A DNA stretch of 52,278 nt from Acidobacteriota bacterium. Lineage in GTDB: Bacteria; Acidobacteriota; Terriglobia; Acidiferrales; UBA7541. Both the position numbers and the translations under genes were made by a program. The notes beneath the pieces were generated by a model that made no database searches, was not told the origin of the DNA, and saw only the letters and a list, made by a program, of their open reading frames with translations. Numbering within the stretch: the stretch's first letter is position 1; each line of letters begins with the position of its first letter. This document shows, in pieces, positions 41,303-50,386 of this stretch. The DNA lies in assembly GCA_003223215.1 (NCBI GenBank), contig QHYH01000118.1, forward strand, positions 44,673 through 96,950, given 5' to 3'.

Positions 41303-43123
41303 ATGATCGTTCTCGGAATCAGCGGCTTCGAAAAATCCATTCCCTTTAAGAAGGCGCATTGGCCGAACCTCGATGACCGCGAATATCGCATCTCGCAGGG
41401 ACACGACTCCGCCGCGGCGTTGTTCATTGACGGTGAATTGATTGCGGCCGCTGCCGAGGAGCGGTTCAGTCGACAAAAACATACCGGCGACTTCCCCGTC
41501 AACACCATCTCTTATTGCCTTGCCGAAGGAGGTGTCACACTTGGCGATGTCGACGAGATCGTGCACTCTTTCGATTTCGCGCCGCATCGCGCTGTCTACA
41601 GTTTCGACCCAGTCACGGCCGCGCTCTACCGGGATGTCTATTCACGTGAAGCTGTTCTCGCCCAGGTCACTCGCTATTTGGACGGCTACCCTAGAGACCG
41701 TGTTGGCTATGTTGACCACCATTTGGCTCACGCAGCAAGCGCCTATTTTTGCTCCGGGTGGGACGACTGCTTGGTTGTGGTCGTCGACGGCATGGGCGAA
41801 GTGCAAAGCGCCTCGGTTTATCATGCCCATGATGGCAAACTCGAAAAACTCCGGGAAGTCTCCGCTCGAGACTCCATCGGCATTCTTTATTCCGTTGTCA
41901 CTTTGCATCTCGGATTCGACTTCAACGCCGATGAGTACAAAATCATGGGCCTTGCGCCTTACGGCAACCCAGCGCGCTTCCGGCCCTTTTTCGAGCAAAC
42001 TGTCGAATTACGCGAGGACGGAACCATCCGTATTCCTCTGCTTCGCTTGAACCGGACGCGCGACGAATGCGAAAACTATCTTGCAACGCGGAGATACCTC
42101 GCCGAACATTTGGTCAAGCCGCGAAATCCGAACGAGCAAATAACCGACGAACATCGCGATGTCGCCGCGGCGCTCCAGGAGCGCCTTGACCGCGCCATGC
42201 AGCACTTTTGCAAACATTTTGGAAAAAGTACCGGACTCGGTCGTCTTGCTGTTGCCGGCGGTGTAGCTCTCAATTGCACAGCAAATGGAAAGCTGTTGCG
42301 GTCGGGAACGTTTGACGAAGTCTTTGTGCAGCCTGCCGCAGGGGACGACGGCTCCGCCCTGGGAGCAGCCGCCTTCCGAGCAGCACAAAGCGGCCGCATC
42401 CGTAACGTTCGCATTCCCGTGCCGTTTTACGGACCGGCCTACTCCCTTTCGCAAATCGAAGAAGCCCTTAAAGAGTTTCACGATCGCATTGAGGTCCGAT
42501 CTTTTCAAAATCTGTTGGAGACGTGCACTCAGGCGGCACAGCTGATTGCGGATGGCCGTGTGGTTGGCTGGTATCGCGGCCGCATGGAATTCGGGCCGCG
42601 AGCCCTGGGCCATCGCAGCATCTTGGCCGATCCGGGACATGCGGAAATGCGCGATCGCATCAATGCGATGGTGAAGATGCGTGAAGCCTTCCGTCCGTTT
42701 GCGCCCGCTGTCACGTTGCGCGAAGTAAGTAAATGGTTTGACGTTTCAGCGGGCGCCGAATTCCCCTACATGATTACAACCGTAGATGTCCGTCGGGAGC
42801 ATCGCAACCGCCTTCCAGCGGTTACTCATGTCGACGGCTCCGCGCGAGTTCAAACCGTCTCTGCTTCCGACAACCGGGAGTTCCATGCACTCTTAGAAGC
42901 CGTTGGAAAAACTACCGGGCGCGAAATGGTCTTGAACACCAGTTTCAACGTCAAAGGCCAGCCCATCGTCAACACCCCGCGGGAAGCCATCGAAACGTTC
43001 CTAAATACGGGCATCGAATTCTTGTTCCTGGAGGACACCCTGGTAGCCCGTCGCGATGGCGGGCACGCCACCGTTTTACGCGGATCTGCCGGGTGCACGG
43101 TAAGTGCTGGAGCCAGTAAATGA
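41303..43123 (+). CDS. O-carbamoyltransferase (NodU/TobZ/CmcH family)
   Basis: 606 residues, ATG start. N-terminal Kae1-like domain: GISGFEKS, QGHDSAAALFIDGELIAAAAEERF, and HHLAHAASAYF with H139 and H143 spaced as the metal-binding histidines of TobZ; VVVVDGMGE and AVAGGVALNC complete it. The C-terminal YrdC-related part contains GRMEFGPRALGHRSILADP, MREAFRPFAPAV and EMVLNTSFNVKGQPIV. The enzyme makes carbamoyl-AMP from carbamoyl phosphate and transfers the carbamoyl group to a hydroxyl, in NodU to a sugar. In this locus the acceptor is most likely an EPS sugar. It follows the GNAT gene after a 119-bp gap. Confidence 0.93.
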   Translation: MIVLGISGFEKSIPFKKAHWPNLDDREYRISQGHDSAAALFIDGELIAAAAEERFSRQKHTGDFPVNTISYCLAEGGVTLGDVDEIVHSFDFAPHRAVYSFDPVTAALYRDVYSREAVLAQVTRYLDGYPRDRVGYVDHHLAHAASAYFCSGWDDCLVVVVDGMGEVQSASVYHAHDGKLEKLREVSARDSIGILYSVVTLHLGFDFNADEYKIMGLAPYGNPARFRPFFEQTVELREDGTIRIPLLRLNRTRDECENYLATRRYLAEHLVKPRNPNEQITDEHRDVAAALQERLDRAMQHFCKHFGKSTGLGRLAVAGGVALNCTANGKLLRSGTFDEVFVQPAAGDDGSALGAAAFRAAQSGRIRNVRIPVPFYGPAYSLSQIEEALKEFHDRIEVRSFQNLLETCTQAAQLIADGRVVGWYRGRMEFGPRALGHRSILADPGHAEMRDRINAMVKMREAFRPFAPAVTLREVSKWFDVSAGAEFPYMITTVDVRREHRNRLPAVTHVDGSARVQTVSASDNREFHALLEAVGKTTGREMVLNTSFNVKGQPIVNTPREAIETFLNTGIEFLFLEDTLVARRDGGHATVLRGSAGCTVSAGASK

Positions 43124-43215
43124 AGCCTCCTCGCAAGGAAGCCTCAAGCCCGCTCCAGCGCGGTTCCATGGACGATCCGAACTATCTCAGGACACACCGA
43201 GTTCTCTGAGCATTC

Positions 43216-44760
43216 ATGCGCGTCTCGCTCATCTTAAGGGCGGTGGCAACGAGTTGGGTGGCCGTCGTCGCCAATGCCTCGGTCGGCATCTTTCTTACCC
43301 CCTATGTCTTGCATCGCTTGGGTGACGAGGCCTTTGGTGTCTGGGTTCTTATCGTCAACCTGGTCGGCTACTACGGCATCTTGGATGCCGGCGTCCGCTC
43401 CGCCATCCTTCGCTATGTCTCCCGCCACAAGGAACTCAACGAGCAGAAAAAGGTCAACGAGGTGCTCGCCTCCGCATTCTATTACTACCTCGGTGCCTGC
43501 ATTTTGGTCATCCTGGCCACGCATCTCTCCGTCGATCCCCTGTCCCGCTTCTTCTCCATTCACAGCCAGGTGCTCGGCGAGTTCAAGTCCCTCTTCCTCC
43601 TCGCAGGCCTCGTTCAGGGCGTCAATCTTCCCTTGATGGTCTTCGCGAGCTCCCTGGAGGCAGCCGGTCGTTTCGACCAGGTCTATCTCACCACCGTCGT
43701 CTGTCTTGCGCTTCGCGTGGTCGGAATCATTTATGTTCTGCATGCGGGCGGAGGCTTGTTCGCCGTGGGCGCCACCACGATTCTTTCCCAATTGCTTGCC
43801 TACTGCGTCCAGGTGCCACTCGCTCTCCGCGCTCATCGTGGCTTCACTCTTCACCCGAAATGGGTTCGCGCCGCGGTTTTGCTGAACATGTTTCGCTACG
43901 GCTCCATCAGTGTGGGCGTGGGAATCGCCGAGAAAATGCGCACCTACGTTTATCCCATCCTGATTGCCTGGATTCTTTCCCCTGTAGCCATAACCGTTTT
44001 TGCGCTACCGATGAAGATTCTCTCCTTCCCGGGAGAGGGGATTGGCACCATGACGGAGATCATGAACCCCCTTTCGAGCGAGCTGGAAGCCCGCAACAAC
44101 TTTGCTAAGCTGCGTGAACTCATTCAGATGAGCGTTCAAAGCGCCTTCCTGCTGCTTGCTCCATTTGCCGCTTTTCTCTTTGTCTTTGGCGGCGAATTAC
44201 TCACGCTTTGGGTAGGCCCTCGGTACGCCATTGCCTACCGCCTCCTGGTTTTTCTCACTTTGGGTGTCGGCGTTGCCGCTACCCAGTGCTGCGTTCAATC
44301 CATGCTCTTTGGTATCGACCGGCATAAGCAGCTCCTGTGGTATCGGCTTGGGGAAGGAATTTCCATTACCGTGTTCGGGGCCGCGGCCTTGGAGGTCATG
44401 GGACTCCAAGGTTTGGCCATCGTCATGGCCGCAACCTTGCTCTTAACCAGCTTGGTTCTTGTTCCTCGCCACTTGTGCAAGATCCTGGACCTGCCGCTGC
44501 GGCGCTATTTGCTCCAGGGGTGTGTGAAGCCTTGCCTCTTGGTTCTTCCGGCAGCCGCCACTTTCGTCGCTTCGCGCTTCATCTTCCAGGTGGACAGTTG
44601 GCCGGACCTCCTCGCCGCTGCCTTGGCTGGGGGTTTCGTTTACGGTCTGACGCTCTTCTTCGTGTGGCGCAATCATTCCAAACCTGTATTTCGCGCCTTG
44701 CGAGTGGATGTCCTGCAAGTCCTTGGGCGAAAAATCTGGCTCGCCTCGGAATCCAATTAG
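43216..44760 (+). CDS. Wzx-type oligosaccharide flippase
   Basis: 514 residues with about 14 predicted membrane helices and the arrangement of the polysaccharide transporter family: the N-terminal SLILRAVATSWVAVVANASVGIFL with LTPYVLHRLGDEAFGVWVLI, GILDAGVRSAILRYVS, and a second half with MTEIMNPLSSELEARNN. It would move the undecaprenyl-linked repeat unit across the inner membrane to the Wzy-type polymerase. It is the last gene of the long plus-strand run; palindromic repeats follow immediately. Confidence 0.92.
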   Translation: MRVSLILRAVATSWVAVVANASVGIFLTPYVLHRLGDEAFGVWVLIVNLVGYYGILDAGVRSAILRYVSRHKELNEQKKVNEVLASAFYYYLGACILVILATHLSVDPLSRFFSIHSQVLGEFKSLFLLAGLVQGVNLPLMVFASSLEAAGRFDQVYLTTVVCLALRVVGIIYVLHAGGGLFAVGATTILSQLLAYCVQVPLALRAHRGFTLHPKWVRAAVLLNMFRYGSISVGVGIAEKMRTYVYPILIAWILSPVAITVFALPMKILSFPGEGIGTMTEIMNPLSSELEARNNFAKLRELIQMSVQSAFLLLAPFAAFLFVFGGELLTLWVGPRYAIAYRLLVFLTLGVGVAATQCCVQSMLFGIDRHKQLLWYRLGEGISITVFGAAALEVMGLQGLAIVMAATLLLTSLVLVPRHLCKILDLPLRRYLLQGCVKPCLLVLPAAATFVASRFIFQVDSWPDLLAAALAGGFVYGLTLFFVWRNHSKPVFRALRVDVLQVLGRKIWLASESN

Positions 44761-44780
44761 AAGAAGCTGTCGAGCTGTCT

Positions 44781-44883
44781 CACAAAACGCTCTTGCGGGG
44801 TCGGAGCTTTAGCTCCGAAGTTTTGTGGCTGACAAAATCGGCTTTAGCCACTGGAAGAGGCGCTTACGGCATGCGCTAACGCC
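44781..44883. repeat. Cluster of palindromic (REP-like) repeats
   Basis: At least three hairpins lie in tandem between two convergent genes: TCGGAGC-TTTA-GCTCCGA (44801-44818), enclosed by CACAAAAC (44781-44788) and GTTTTGTG (44820-44827); GTGGCT (44825-44830) with AGCCAC (44846-44851), containing GGCTTTAGCC; and GGCG/CGCC around a central GCATGC (44859-44883). The shared CTTTAGC core suggests units of one dispersed repeat family. By position the cluster could also serve as a bidirectional terminator. Confidence 0.65.
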
Positions 44884-44897
44884 TTTTGGATGCGCCG

Positions 44898-46979
44898 TTA
44901 CGAAAAAGCCGGTAGGGGCGCCGCCAGCCAAGGCAAGTCTGCGCAGCCCGGTAAGACACACCGACTGGAGTGCATGCGATGACGGGAACCTGTGCCGCCA
45001 CATGCCGCTTTCGGCAACGAAAACGGCGAGCCCACGCCCAGATCGGCCGTCAAATTAACGTCGTTGAATCTGGCCGAGATCGTAACTTGGTTCGGGCAAA
45101 GGACCATGCGAGTTTTCATTCCAAAGGTTGCGCGAGTGGATCCGGCTGGCACCGTTACGCTCGCCGGAATTCCCGCAACTGCGGGATTGCCGCTTTTGAG
45201 CGCAATGACTACTCCCGCGCGGGAAGCCGGTCCCGTCAGCGTGATGGTTCCTGTGGACGAGCCTCCGCCAGTCACGTTGGTTGGATTAAGCTCCAGTGAC
45301 GCAAGCGCCGGGGGCACCACCGTTAGCGTGACCATCTGAGTCACTCCGCTAAAGGAAGCGGCAATCGAAACCGGTGTCGAAGAAGCAACGGCGTTTGTGA
45401 CCAGGTTGAACGTACCTTTCCTTTTTCCTGCCGGAATAGTTACAAAGCCTGGCACGCTCGCAACACTGGGATTGCCGCTCGCGAACGAAACGATTGTTCC
45501 GCCGGCGGGAGCAGCTCCGCTCAGTGTCACCGTGCTCATCGTCGAGTTTCCGCCGGTCACATTCGACGAGCCCAGGCGAAGCGAGGTCAAGTAAACGGTC
45601 GTCAAGGAGGGGACGGTACCACGGCTAAGAAAAATGTCGCCGTTCCCGGTACTGACTAGCTGGGACCAGGCAGTATAAATGTTGCCGCCGGAATCCACGA
45701 CCGCGGTGACGTTCTGGCCCACCGCACCGGCAATTTGCTGGCGAGCGGAAAAGGTTCTGGCCGAATCGGTGGACCTGGTGAACATCAGGCCACGCGGTGC
45801 GCTAGGACCGCCTCCTTGCGACCATAGGACCTCAATGTTCCCACTTGTGTCGGTTACGATTGCTGCAGATCCAGGGTAGGAGTAATCACCCCCTGCAAGG
45901 CGCTGCGTTACAAACGTAGCGCCGCCATCGCTCGACCGCGAGAAATTGAGAGTTGGATTCTGGTCTCCGGAATTCCAGAGGAGGTTGACGCCACCCGATA
46001 AATCCAAGGCCAATTGGGGGGATGGCGTGGCATCGCTAACGCCACTCTGAAAGTTTTCGGCAGCAAACGTTGCGCCGCCGTCATGCGATCGGCTGAGAAA
46101 GGCATCGTTTACTCCGCCTTGGGAGGACATCCATAACACCTGGATATTCCCGGCGCCGTCAACGGCAAGCCCGGCGACGCCAAACGTCGGGCTGAGCGAA
46201 CTGGTTACTTTGCCAGGGGCGGAGAAAGTCGCTCCTCCGTCCGTCGAACGACTAAACATGACGTCATTGGTGCCTTGCGGGGGAGCGCTCTCGGTCCAGA
46301 CCACGTCGATGTTTCCATTCGGACCAAGCGCCAGAGATCCGGGCCCAGTTCCGGCAGGCGATGATGCGTTGACTCCAGCGGAAGAATTCGAGATGGTCAG
46401 GGGGGCGGAGAACGTCGTGCCACCATCGACCGAGCGACTGAAGACAACCTGCGGGACGCCAATAGTATCGTCGGCGGCCCATACGAGGTCGATATCGTTC
46501 GATCCATCGATAGTCATAAGTACCGGCCACTGCACTGCGGGCGCGGTGATCGCAGTAGAGAAAGTCGCTCCTCCATCCGTCGAACGACGAAGGAAGATGC
46601 TTGGATTCCCAGAGTTGCTGTCAAACCAAGCCACATAAATCCTGGCGTTGAAATCCACCGCAATTTGGGGAAAGCGCGCGGCGCCACCGGGACTGCTCGA
46701 AAGGTTCATGGGAGAGGAAAACGTGACGCCGCCGTCGGAAGATTTACTGAAGAACACGGAAAAATTTCCCGGGCTGTCGTCTAACCAAACCATGTTGATG
46801 TTCCCTCTTTCATCCACGGCAATCTGTGGAAGCTGCGAGTTACCTGCACTATTCGACGCATTCACCGGTCGAGAGAAGACCACTTGGCCATCTGCCGCCA
46901 TCGCGGCGACCACCAGAAATGCACCCACTGTTCCCACCCGCCAAGTCATTTGGCGCAACTCCGTCCTTCCCTGCATCAT
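44898..46979 (-). CDS. Secreted Asp-box (BNR/sialidase-like) protein with Ig-like repeats
   Basis: 693 residues; ATG at 46979 follows GAGGGGTG. A signal peptide (VGTVGAFLVVAAMAADG) leads into seven Asp-box-like motifs (SSDGGVTF, STDGGATF, SVDGGTTF, SHDGGATF and so on, the last degenerate STDSARTF), each after an xxVxWxD strand, as in a sialidase-type propeller. The arginine triad and other catalytic residues of true sialidases are not evident. Residues about 465-640 hold two Ig-like repeats (LGSSNVTGGNSTMSTVTLSG and LNPTNVTGGGSSTGTITLTG). The final 45 residues (KAACGGTGSRHRMH onward) are Cys/Pro/Arg-rich and unlike the rest, so the original stop may have been lost. Convergent to the flippase gene. 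Confidence 0.82.
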   Translation of the reverse strand: MMQGRTELRQMTWRVGTVGAFLVVAAMAADGQVVFSRPVNASNSAGNSQLPQIAVDERGNINMVWLDDSPGNFSVFFSKSSDGGVTFSSPMNLSSSPGGAARFPQIAVDFNARIYVAWFDSNSGNPSIFLRRSTDGGATFSTAITAPAVQWPVLMTIDGSNDIDLVWAADDTIGVPQVVFSRSVDGGTTFSAPLTISNSSAGVNASSPAGTGPGSLALGPNGNIDVVWTESAPPQGTNDVMFSRSTDGGATFSAPGKVTSSLSPTFGVAGLAVDGAGNIQVLWMSSQGGVNDAFLSRSHDGGATFAAENFQSGVSDATPSPQLALDLSGGVNLLWNSGDQNPTLNFSRSSDGGATFVTQRLAGGDYSYPGSAAIVTDTSGNIEVLWSQGGGPSAPRGLMFTRSTDSARTFSARQQIAGAVGQNVTAVVDSGGNIYTAWSQLVSTGNGDIFLSRGTVPSLTTVYLTSLRLGSSNVTGGNSTMSTVTLSGAAPAGGTIVSFASGNPSVASVPGFVTIPAGKRKGTFNLVTNAVASSTPVSIAASFSGVTQMVTLTVVPPALASLELNPTNVTGGGSSTGTITLTGPASRAGVVIALKSGNPAVAGIPASVTVPAGSTRATFGMKTRMVLCPNQVTISARFNDVNLTADLGVGSPFSLPKAACGGTGSRHRMHSSRCVLPGCADLPWLAAPLPAFS

Positions 46980-47555
46980 TGGTCACCCCTCAATTGGTCC
47001 TATTTTTTTATCCGCGCCGGGGAACAGTTCGTGTGGTTGGGCTTAATTCAGAGTTTGATGGCCCGGATGCGGGCTTTCCAGCGTCGCGTTCAGCCTTTCT
47101 CGAAAAGAGCTGCGAAGCCTCGAGCAGCTACACCGTGGGTGACAGTAAGGTCAGGGGGCAGGGCACACAATCAGGTGTTTTGCTGAACCTCGACGTGGGG
47201 GACGCCTGACGCACAAATCGCCAAAAAAACCGGGGCTCGGTGCTCTTTCGTAAGGAACTCTTCAATTCCTTATATCAACGGGACAGCGCCTGCGCCGTCC
47301 TAATCCAGGTAGTCTGGCTCGCCGGCGTTGACATACGGACAGGCTAAAGAACTTGCTATCCGGCGTCCGGCCCAAATACACGGCATTCAGATCTGTACTT
47401 CCGTTCTGAAAACGCTTCTGGGCACTGATTAGCGCTGCGAAAACAGAAAACCACACATTGCGTACCGCCCTACCCGCATTCGGGCAATCACCCGATTGAG
47501 AATGATCTGAAATTCCTGCTAAAAGCAGCGATGTTTGGTTCCCGAGGGGTAATTT
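46980..47555. promoter_or_regulatory. 0.58-kb divergent intergenic region
   Basis: No supported gene lies between the divergent Asp-box and glycosyltransferase genes. Seen are a run of seven A residues before CCGGGGCTCGG (47223-47239) and an AAGGAA/TTCCTT inverted repeat (47252-47271). A TTGACA-like -35 near 47319 has no good -10 at the proper distance. Promoters for both genes are expected here by position only. Confidence 0.3.
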
Positions 47556-48557
47556 ATGCAAAGTCTCACAGGCCTCATGGCCGACCATCTGGCGCCGGCT
47601 AAGCGGGCCGCATTGCGAGCTCGACCGCGAATCGCAATTCTAATTCCTTGCCTTGATGAGGAACTCACCATTGGCGGCGTGATCGAGCAGTTTCGAAAAG
47701 AGCTGCCGCAAGCGAAGATCTACGTGTTCGACAACAACTCTACGGACCACACTGTGGAGCGAGCACGTGAGAAGGGGGCGGTGCTCCTTCGCGAGCGCAG
47801 GCAAGGCAAGGGTTGCGTTGTTCAGAGCATGTTTCGCGAAATCAACGCGGATATCTACGTTATGGTGGATGGAGACGGAACTTACCCGGCATCCAGCGTG
47901 CATGTGCTTCTAGAACCAGTGTTGAATCATGAAGCCGATATGGTGGTAGGTTCGCGCCTGAACCCCGATAGCAGGAGTCAGTTTCGCGCTACGAATCGGT
48001 TGGGAAACTACCTGTTTCTGTGGCTCACGAGGACGATTTTTCATACCCATATCGAAGACATGCTTTCCGGATATCGCGTATTCAACCGGAGCATCGTGAA
48101 GCAGCTTCCTCTTCTTTCGCGCGGCTTTGAAATAGAGACGGAGTTGACGATCAAGGCGTTGGAACGAGGCTACCGAGTCATCGAAATTCCCGTTGATCTG
48201 GGAAGTCGGCCAAAAGGCAGCCACTCCAAGATTCGACACGTGCACGACGGTCTGATCATTATGCGCATGATCTTCTCTTTGGCGCGCGACTATAAGCCGC
48301 TCACGGTCTTCGCGAGCGTCGGTCTGATTCTCATCCTCTCAGGGTTCGTCCCTGGGACCATCGTCATTTCAGCATTCCTCCGGACGGGTTTGGTACCGCG
48401 CCTGCCCTCTGCCGTTTTAGCCGTCGGCTTGGTGTTGTCCGGACTCGTTGTCGGAATGGTCGGCCTGCTCTTGCACACGGTAGCAAGACGCTTTCGGGAC
48501 TTGGATTTGCAAGTCCAACAATTGGGTCGCGAGATCTCTGAAACTGCACGGGAATGA
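47556..48557 (+). CDS. GT2 polyprenyl-phosphate sugar synthase (DPM1/GtrB-like)
   Basis: 333 residues, ATG after GAGGGGTAA. GT-A fold with IAILIPCLDEELTI, VFDNNSTDHT, the metal-binding YVMVDGDGTYP, DMVVGSRL, ML SGYRVFNR-type acceptor loop and GFEIETELTIKALERGYRVIEI. Two C-terminal membrane helices (about 255-320) resemble GtrB and related enzymes that make undecaprenyl-phosphate-linked mannose, glucose or similar. It overlaps the next gene by 4 bp (ATGA), a GT-C enzyme that would use the lipid-linked product. Confidence 0.9.
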   Translation: MQSLTGLMADHLAPAKRAALRARPRIAILIPCLDEELTIGGVIEQFRKELPQAKIYVFDNNSTDHTVERAREKGAVLLRERRQGKGCVVQSMFREINADIYVMVDGDGTYPASSVHVLLEPVLNHEADMVVGSRLNPDSRSQFRATNRLGNYLFLWLTRTIFHTHIEDMLSGYRVFNRSIVKQLPLLSRGFEIETELTIKALERGYRVIEIPVDLGSRPKGSHSKIRHVHDGLIIMRMIFSLARDYKPLTVFASVGLILILSGFVPGTIVISAFLRTGLVPRLPSAVLAVGLVLSGLVVGMVGLLLHTVARRFRDLDLQVQQLGREISETARE

Positions 48558-50308
48558 CCTGGGATAACCTGCCGGGAAAACCTCGCGAGAGGAGTTTGAC
48601 GTTTTTCGCTACGATGGCATTTCATTCTTCACGGCTGGCCACCGGAGCCCAAACAAGAATGGCTTTCACTGCCAAAGCGGACCTCGCTAATAAACTGGAC
48701 AGAGTAAATGATCGTTACTCGCCGCCGACTTGCGATGACGCGCGAAGGGCACGATGCCTGGAAAAGTGGGCGCGCACCATGCTGTGGATCGGAGTTTTGA
48801 TCCGGCTGTCCTTTACCTTTTTCGCGACAAACAATGGGGGAGACGCTCTTGCGCGGGCGGCAACCACCGCCGAATGGTTAAAGCATCCAAGTCTTGCTCT
48901 TGAGTTTGCAGGTCTCCACTGGCTGCCCATCCACTTCTGGATGATGGCTTCTCTCTCTCTCTTGGTGCGAAATGTGACGTGGGGATGTCGTCTTCTGAGC
49001 CTTCTCTGCGGCATCTTTTCCCTGTGGGCGTTTTGGCGGATCGCCCGTGATGCGTATGATGTGCCCGCCGCCCTGTTGTCCGTGACGCTGTTCGTGTTCT
49101 ACAGCCTGCACATCGGATACAGCACAACTTCTTCTTCCGAGGTTCCCTACCTGGCATTTATTCTAGCCGGCCTTTTGTCCTTCCTCGCGTATCGGCGAGA
49201 CCAGCGTTTGTTGACTCTCGCCCTAGCAGGCATTTTCTTGACCATCGGCGCCGGCATCCGTTACGAGGCATGGATATTCATTATCCTGATCGTTTCACTC
49301 CTTCTCTGGAATGCGGGGGATACGAAGTGGCTCAGTTGGAATCACTTTCGGAGCGCGCTGGTATTTGGTTTCACGGCTGGAATGTGGCCCGTATTTTGGA
49401 TGGTCCATCAGTGGCGGGCACACGGCGATCTGCTCTTTGCGCTTCGTCACAATAGAGCTTCCATACCTGACCAGTTGGCGGTGAACCCGTCTCATGCGGG
49501 CCTCTACCAAGTGCTGCTACCGCCAGGCGTTATCTTGCTGACCCTCACGCCCCTCGCCGTTCTGGGTGGATTCTACGCCTTGCTGCTAGCTGTTCGAGAA
49601 TCCAAAGCAAGGGAGCTTGCATTGATTGCGTGCGGGTTCATGCTCATGCACTTTCGCAGTTTCGCTACCGGAGGTATCTTGGCGGGAGCCCGCTACACAC
49701 TTACGGACGGGATGCTGTTGGCGCTGTTGGCGGGATACGGTTTGTGGCGCCTGGCAAACAAACTTGGCATCTGCGGTTACAAAAGGCTGTTTTTCTTTAC
49801 CACCGCAATTGCGGTTTTGAACTTGCTCGCGATTCTTTCATTCAGTTGCACAAACAACGAGTATGCAGATAAGTTCAGGTCGATTTCTCCCCTCTTGCAA
49901 TATCCAAGACGCGTCGAGGGAGTCGAAAAATTCCTGTTCCCCCGTCTTCAGCCGACAGATGCCGCACTCATCGATAACTATAGTGAAGAATCGAATATTC
50001 TTGCGGCAGCGATCGGCCTGCCTTTGCTTCCGGGCGATCGGACATTTCCGATAAGCCGTTCCGGTCCAAGCCAAGTATGGCGCTACATTCAGGTTCGGCG
50101 ACCTAAGTATGTCATACTTGCTGACGCTGGAGTCCTGAGGCCTTATCTCCCGTTGCCCGGAACCTGCCGGGGAACGGTAGAACTCCGTGGCCTTCAATTC
50201 AGCTGCCTGTTTCGCAATGAAATGTACTGCGTCTATTCCGTCTCTTATCCTCCGTTTTGGTCCTCTCCGGGTAGCTCTCTCTCCGTAAACCAAGCGAAAG
50301 CACCTTGA
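48554..50308 (+). CDS. GT-C glycosyltransferase (GT39/ArnT-like membrane protein)
   Basis: 584 residues, ATG overlapping the GT2 stop; ATG 48614 is an alternative. About ten membrane helices, with the GT-C type first outer loop containing an acidic residue (TNNGGDALARAATTAEW), YSTTSSSEVPYLAFILAGLL, AGIRYEAWIFIILIVSLLLW and FATGGILAGARYTLTDGMLL. The C-terminal 120 residues are soluble and probably periplasmic (LIDNYSEESNILAAAIGLP). It should take a sugar from a polyprenyl phosphate carrier and attach it to a lipid, glycan or protein outside the membrane. Acceptor unknown. Confidence 0.8.
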   Translation: MTWDNLPGKPRERSLTFFATMAFHSSRLATGAQTRMAFTAKADLANKLDRVNDRYSPPTCDDARRARCLEKWARTMLWIGVLIRLSFTFFATNNGGDALARAATTAEWLKHPSLALEFAGLHWLPIHFWMMASLSLLVRNVTWGCRLLSLLCGIFSLWAFWRIARDAYDVPAALLSVTLFVFYSLHIGYSTTSSSEVPYLAFILAGLLSFLAYRRDQRLLTLALAGIFLTIGAGIRYEAWIFIILIVSLLLWNAGDTKWLSWNHFRSALVFGFTAGMWPVFWMVHQWRAHGDLLFALRHNRASIPDQLAVNPSHAGLYQVLLPPGVILLTLTPLAVLGGFYALLLAVRESKARELALIACGFMLMHFRSFATGGILAGARYTLTDGMLLALLAGYGLWRLANKLGICGYKRLFFFTTAIAVLNLLAILSFSCTNNEYADKFRSISPLLQYPRRVEGVEKFLFPRLQPTDAALIDNYSEESNILAAAIGLPLLPGDRTFPISRSGPSQVWRYIQVRRPKYVILADAGVLRPYLPLPGTCRGTVELRGLQFSCLFRNEMYCVYSVSYPPFWSSPGSSLSVNQAKAP

Positions 50309-50386
50309 GGTATCAACCAGCCTCCCCTCTGACGAACCAGTGCATTCGGCACCCTTGCATGGTGCGCCGACAACCGGCTCACGAAC

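Noticed and set aside
47262-47588. 108-codon minus-strand open frame in the divergent gap
   Set aside because: Its start overlaps the glycosyltransferase gene and its C-terminus is arginine-rich; the middle part looks slightly protein-like but not enough to call a gene or remnant.
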